A DNA stretch of 64,000 bases, taken from positions 572,501 through 636,500 of the forward strand of contig VCAZ01000113.1 of the NCBI GenBank assembly GCA_005784505.1, written 5' to 3'. The notes beneath the pieces were generated by a model. It worked only from the letters and a program-made list of their open reading frames with translations, made no database searches and had not been told where the DNA came from. Made by a program: the position numbers and the translations under genes. This DNA is from Bagarius yarrelli. Taxonomy: Eukaryota; Chordata; Actinopteri; Siluriformes; Sisoridae. The first letter of the stretch is position 1. Every line of letters begins with the position of its first letter. This document shows positions 42,801 to 49,095 of this stretch, piece by piece.

Positions 42801-45800
42801 TGTCCATTGCTCCACGAGCTATACGCACCTGTTGTTTTTATTTCTATGTTGAAGATTTCTGCCATATCTTTCACCTCTTTATTATTAAATTCTCCCCCAT
42901 TATCACTAAACAGCTTCTGGGGTGGGCCATGTATGCTTATCCAGTCATGGATAAAATTCTTCACTATTTCTGTATATAAAAGATAAATGTAAGTCGCTCT
43001 GGATAAGGACAAATACCAAATGTAAGCGTAAATGTAATGTAGTCCAATCACAATGTTCAGCAAGTATTGACACCAGTGCCATTATTATTATTATTATTTT
43101 TATTGTTATTATTGTTTTGCAGGCAGTAGAGAACTTCATCTACTCCTGTGCCGGCTGCTGTGTGGCCACCTACATCCTGGGCATCTGTGACCGCCACAAT
43201 GACAACATCATGCTAAAAAGCAGCGGCCACATGTTCCACATTGACTTTGGTAAATTCCTGGGCCATGCGCAGATGTTCGGCAACATCAAACGGTGAGACC
43301 AGGATAAAGAAAAGGGAAAAATCTGTTCCTGTTAGTTTACACACAACTGCCTGACACACTGCGTTTTCAGACTTTAACATGAATGAAGTTTTTTACTCGC
43401 AAAAAAAACAACTGATAGGAAATGTGTGTTTATGCTTCACTCTTTGTCATGTTCAGGGACCGGGCTCCTTTCGTTTTCACTTCAGACATGGCTTACGTGA
43501 TTAATGGCGGTGACAAGCCTTCAAGTCGCTTCCATGACTTTGTTGATTTGTGTTGCGAGGCGTACAACCTCATCAGGAAACACGCACATCTCTTCCTTAA
43601 CCTGCTGGGCTTGGTAAGCTAAACATCAGAAAATGTGTTCTACCTGCAGCTCTACCAGCTCAGATTCTGCCACCGGTTGGTTTTCTTTTTCTTGTTTAAT
43701 CTTTTTTGTGTCATTGTGTGTGTACAGATGCTGTCCTGTGGCATTCCTGAGCTGTCGGATCAAGACGATTTAAAGTATGTTTATGACGCCCTGAGACCAC
43801 ATGAGTCTGAGGCGGATGCCACCATGTACTTTACCAGGTTAGAAAACCAAAATTACACAAACTTTCCTCTGTAGTTGAATTATTACTGTACAACCTACAG
43901 CCTGAGTGTCAGGAACCATAAAATAAATTAATTATTCAATTCAATTTTATTTGTATAGCGCTTTTTTACAATGGTCATTGTCACAAAGCAGCTGTACACA
44001 ATCAAAAAGATTATAAGATGCAAATGATTTAGGAATCAGTTTGTCCCTGATGAGCAAGCCGAGGGCGACGGTGGCAAGGAAAACTCCCCGAGACGGAGAT
44101 GGCCTTAATTAAATTTTTCTCAGGACCATCCATCTATCCATCCATTCATTTATCTCTTCTTCCATTGTCTATACCCGCTTATTTCTAATCAGGCTCACTG
44201 GGCCACATACAGACTCATTCATATGGACAATTTAGAATCTCCAATGAAATCTAACATACATGTTTTTGGTCTGTTCTTTGAGGACTTATGATTTAAGTTG
44301 CTTACACACACACACAGTGTAACTGCATAATTCCTGCTACCTGCTTTTCACCCAAATTAGGATGGGTTCTCTGTTGAGTCTGGTTCCTTTCAAGGTTCCT
44401 TGCTATTCCCGTTTCAGGGAGCCACCGTCACCCCCGGTTTGCTCATCAGGGACAAACTGATTTCTGTTTCATTTTCATCTTATAATTTCTTTTTATTGTG
44501 TACAGCTGCTTTGTGACAAACGCTATACAAATAAAATTGAATTAAATGCAAGAACATGCAAATTCCACACAGAAAGTTAGGAACCGGGGACCTTGCTAAC
44601 CAACTAAGCCATGCAACCATTCAACTGATAAATAAAAAAAATAGAGCTTATCTCTTTTGTTCCACTAGGGGGCAAAATAGCTTAATAAACCCAACTACAG
44701 ACAAGTTTCTAACAATCTAGAACGAGGGTCTGTTTGGGTGTGGTCCACTTGATAGTAGACTAAGTGTAATGTAGCCTAATACAAAATGCCTTTACAGTTT
44801 ATAGTTGTTTAAAATTAGTTTTTTTAAACAACATATTAACCAAAGTAGAATTTTTAATTGTGTGAATTTCAGTTGTTTACTAAAAACATTTGGCGTCTTA
44901 ATGGTTAGCATGTTTGTTTAACATCTCCGCTGTGTGCGTATGGTTTCCTCATACATCAGGGTTTCCCTCTGGTTACTTCGATTTCCTTAGACTGTGTCGA
45001 GTTTGAATATAGGGGTGTTTGAGTGTGTAATGGGCTGCAATAGGCTTTCACTCTGTTCACACTGGTGTCCTTTGCTTTGTGGCTAAGTCTTCTGGAATAG
45101 ACCTCCTTTGTAAGATAAGCGATACTAGAAAAACATAGAACACCAATCATCCTTTCTTCACCTTTTCATCTAGTTGCTAAAGGCTGCTGTCGTGGATGGC
45201 GGCAGCTCTTAAAAAAAGACTTGAACGTCGCTGCATTATACTCTGTACTCGACATTATACTCTACTTCCTCATGGGCTGATCATAAATTATAAGATTTTA
45301 ATACATGCAAAACTGCTGTTACACTTTAAGAGTTGAGCATATCGGTGTTTGTAAGTATTTAGAAATGAAATTCTTTCTTTTTTTTTTTTTTTTTTGTCGT
45401 CTTGCCAGGTTGATCGAATCCAGTCTGGGCAGCGTGGCCACAAAGCTTAACTTCTTCATTCACAACCTGGCCCAGATGAAATTCGCTTCATCCGAGGAGC
45501 GACCCGTTCTGTCCTTCGCGCCTCGTGTGTACACGCTGAAAAGCGATGGTCTCATTCGCAGTCTATTCGTTTGCCGTCACATCAAAACCTACAGCCCCAG
45601 CAAGGGTTATGTAAGTTACGCATCACCACAGAAGCGCTCAATGTGTTTTTAATCAATAGTACAAATTTCACAAAAGAGAGCTCTAGTTTAAATTGGGGAA
45701 GTGGTTATGCGATGGTTAAGGTGTTTGATTGCTAATTGGAAGCTCTGCATTTGATTATCAGCACCACCAAGTTACCACTGCTGGGTCTTTGAGCAAGGCC

Positions 45801-48783
45801 CTTAACCCCCAATTGCTCAGTTGTATAAATAAGTTAAATGTAAGTCGATCTGGATAAGTGCGTCTGCCAAATGCTGTCAATGTAAATGTAAATTTTTCTG
45901 TCTGGTTTAGACGTATGTGGTGAAAGTGGAGCGCGAGGGACAGCAGGGGCCGATGTTGGTTCAGAGGAGTTTTGAGGAGTTCCATGAGTTACACAGCAAA
46001 CTGCGCCTTATTTTCCCGTCTTCCAGGCTACCCAGGTACGTTAATATTCTCTCTCAGCTCTTAACAGGATCTGGTTGCACTAACTGATTTCAAGGCTTGT
46101 ATCTCTTATTAAAATGTGACTAGTGGAATAAATTTCTTTCGATATATTGAGTAATGATGGTCACTCCCTGTGTAAATTTTATATAAACAAGAAAATGTAG
46201 TTAAACACACAGTATATAACTTCGTATTAGAGTTAAAGATTCAGAAACCTTAAAACCACTATTATACACTGGAACTTGCTGTCAGGATTATTGAGCGATA
46301 CTGTAGCTGGTTTGTTGTTTGTTGCTAATTGGTTCTTCGTTTGTTTTGGTGTTCTGGAAACCTAATTACCCAGGCTGAATTTCTAAAAAGTGAATCATCA
46401 TTATGGGCATTATTACCGACTTGGGGAAAATATTGCATCATTTAATATTGGGAAGGTCACATAACTGTGGTCTAAAAAAACATAAGCAGGTAATATTTCT
46501 GCTCTGGACCTAACTGCAGGAACGCCAATATATCGTCTTTTTATATTTATTTAACAACTGCTTAAAATTGTGATAAATGTGATGGGAAACTTATCACATA
46601 GTGAAACTTTACCTATTAAAGGCTTTGATACTATATGAAAGCTGATTTCAACCCCTTTCCGAATCTGTAACAAAAATCAGCTACGTCAGCTAATGGCTAT
46701 GATGATATTTAGGACCGGAATTTTGAGAAGAACTGGTTTCAAAAGAGAGGCAATAAAAATAATAGTCAAGTATTACATGTAAACGTAGTAAAAGACTAAT
46801 TTTAGTCACTGTGTGTGTGGTTTTTTTTTTAAAATGATACAAAATGCTCACTTTTACAGAACACTTTTGTTGTGCTACATTTTTAATAATGGGATGGTTT
46901 AATCAGACCCCGTGTAGGATACCTCAATTCTTTCTTTTGTTCTACTTCCAATTACTTTTATCTTAAAATACAGAGCCAGGCACAGTTCGTAGCTCCAACA
47001 GTATTAATATAAAAATACTCTACACAAAATATACTAAGCACAGCTAAAGAATAAGCTAGCTCTGTCCAGAGCGCTAACAGCACGAGCTATCGTTACCCTA
47101 AAGGAGAGGTGCCAACACTCCCGTTGTTTGATATTGGCGTTGGCTTCAAACTTATGATCACCTTTTGTTTGTTTAAATAGCATGACTAGTGTAGATTGTA
47201 GCTTGTATTTAGAATAGCAAGAACAGCCTGTACCTTCATCTGACTCCTCTTCCTCCTCAGTAATTTCTCCATCATCTGATATTTCATCTCTGTGTGTAAA
47301 AAAGATATTCTATTATGACATTGTTTAAAGCACTGACACCCCCAGAATATGTTATCGATGCCCTCAAGTTTCCTCAGATCGTATCACGTTCTGCCGTTCA
47401 TGCAATGTCAGCCCTGTTCTCTCAAATTGCTGGTACAGACATATTTCACACCAGGTCTAGTAGATCTAGGCCCTGTCGCAATAACCACACTACACTCTAA
47501 GGTCTTCCATAAGTGTGCAATTTTGAAAGTGCACACTTTAGTTGATAAGTGCACATGGGAACAAGTGCACAGACGTGCACAATTGGGATGATTTAAGGCA
47601 CATCACCCATCTGTGTTAAACGTCATTGGTACGTCATTGTTGCGACACCCCTCAGACAAAAATGTTGGTGCCGGAGGTCGCGCTGTACCACAGTATTGAT
47701 GCTAAAAATGTAAATTAAATCGATAAAGTGTTACATAATGTAAAACCACTCTGTTTTCTGTTTATTTTATTTTTTTTCATCGGTTTGAAACGTCACACCA
47801 CCAGATGAATTCTGGGTGATATCCTTCGGGTGATATTAAATTCAGCTTGGACCTGTACTTAGAGAGAGTGTGCATTAAGGGCACAAGTAGGCGGAAGTGG
47901 ACAAGTTTACCAGCGAATTGGAACACCCTACACTTTTGTGCCTCTCGGTGGGAACGCGCAAGTGAGGGGCACAAGGGTGCAATTGGAACAGGACCCTAGT
48001 TTCAGTGGTCTGTGATAAAATACGCAGTGCAGCATAAGGTGGTGAAATGTTTGACTCATATAATAAAAAAAGCATATCAAACGTATGGTTTTGGTTTGTG
48101 CAAGAATGTAAGGGGTTTAGGAGGGTGACTAAAGTTCTAAAGTATAACTGAAGCGAATAGATTTAAAGTTTTTCGGTATATATTTTTGCCACAGTGGTAT
48201 TTTGAGCACTTTCTGTGTCACCTACTTTACATTAGCATTAGCACACTTTTATCTGTCTTTCAGAATGTCCTAGAATGAGAACCAAGTTCTGTGGTAAAAC
48301 GTTCTGTACGTGATTGTCAAACAGAACGTGTTTGACTGCTGAACTCAATGGAAACTCCGGCATGTTTGTGTATATTTTATCAGATAAGCTTTAGCAGTGT
48401 TCCTGACTGTAAAAGTATCGTGTTTAAAAAAAAGCCCCGTCTGTATCTCACTTCAGCTTTCCTAGCCGGTTTGTGATTGGCCGCTCTCGGGGGGAAGCCA
48501 TGGCTGACCGGAGGAAAGACGAGCTGAACGCTTACGTGTGGCATCTGATCCACTCAGCCGCGGAGGTTTCTCAGGTAATTTCCATCTGTCGTTCCATCTG
48601 TTATTTCCAGCAACACACTGGGAAAAAATGCTGGGCTGTTTTGGTCTACAGACATTTAAATTAAGTTAAATAAATTAGTCAAAAAAAGCAGTCATGCAAC
48701 AGGAATTTCTCACTCTGCTGTAAAGAAGCTCAGAAATGATCTCTGGGCCTTATGTCCTTATCCAGAGTGACTTAGATTTATTG

Positions 48784-48821
<38 letters not shown>

Positions 48822-49054
48822 CTAAGCAATTAATTAATTGTGTAATTAGTTAAGGGCCTTGCTCAGGGGCCCAACAGTGGTAACTTGGTGGTGCTGGGAA
48901 TCGAACCCTGATCTTCTGATTAGCAGCCCAACACTTTAAACCTCTTTCCATTTCTGTCTGTAACTCAGAAGGATTTCTTGGAAATCAGCCAGAGCTTTCT
49001 AAGAAAGGAAAGAAATCCTTGTGCTTTAGATAGACAGTGTGTGTGATCAGCTAA

Positions 49055-49095
<41 letters not shown>

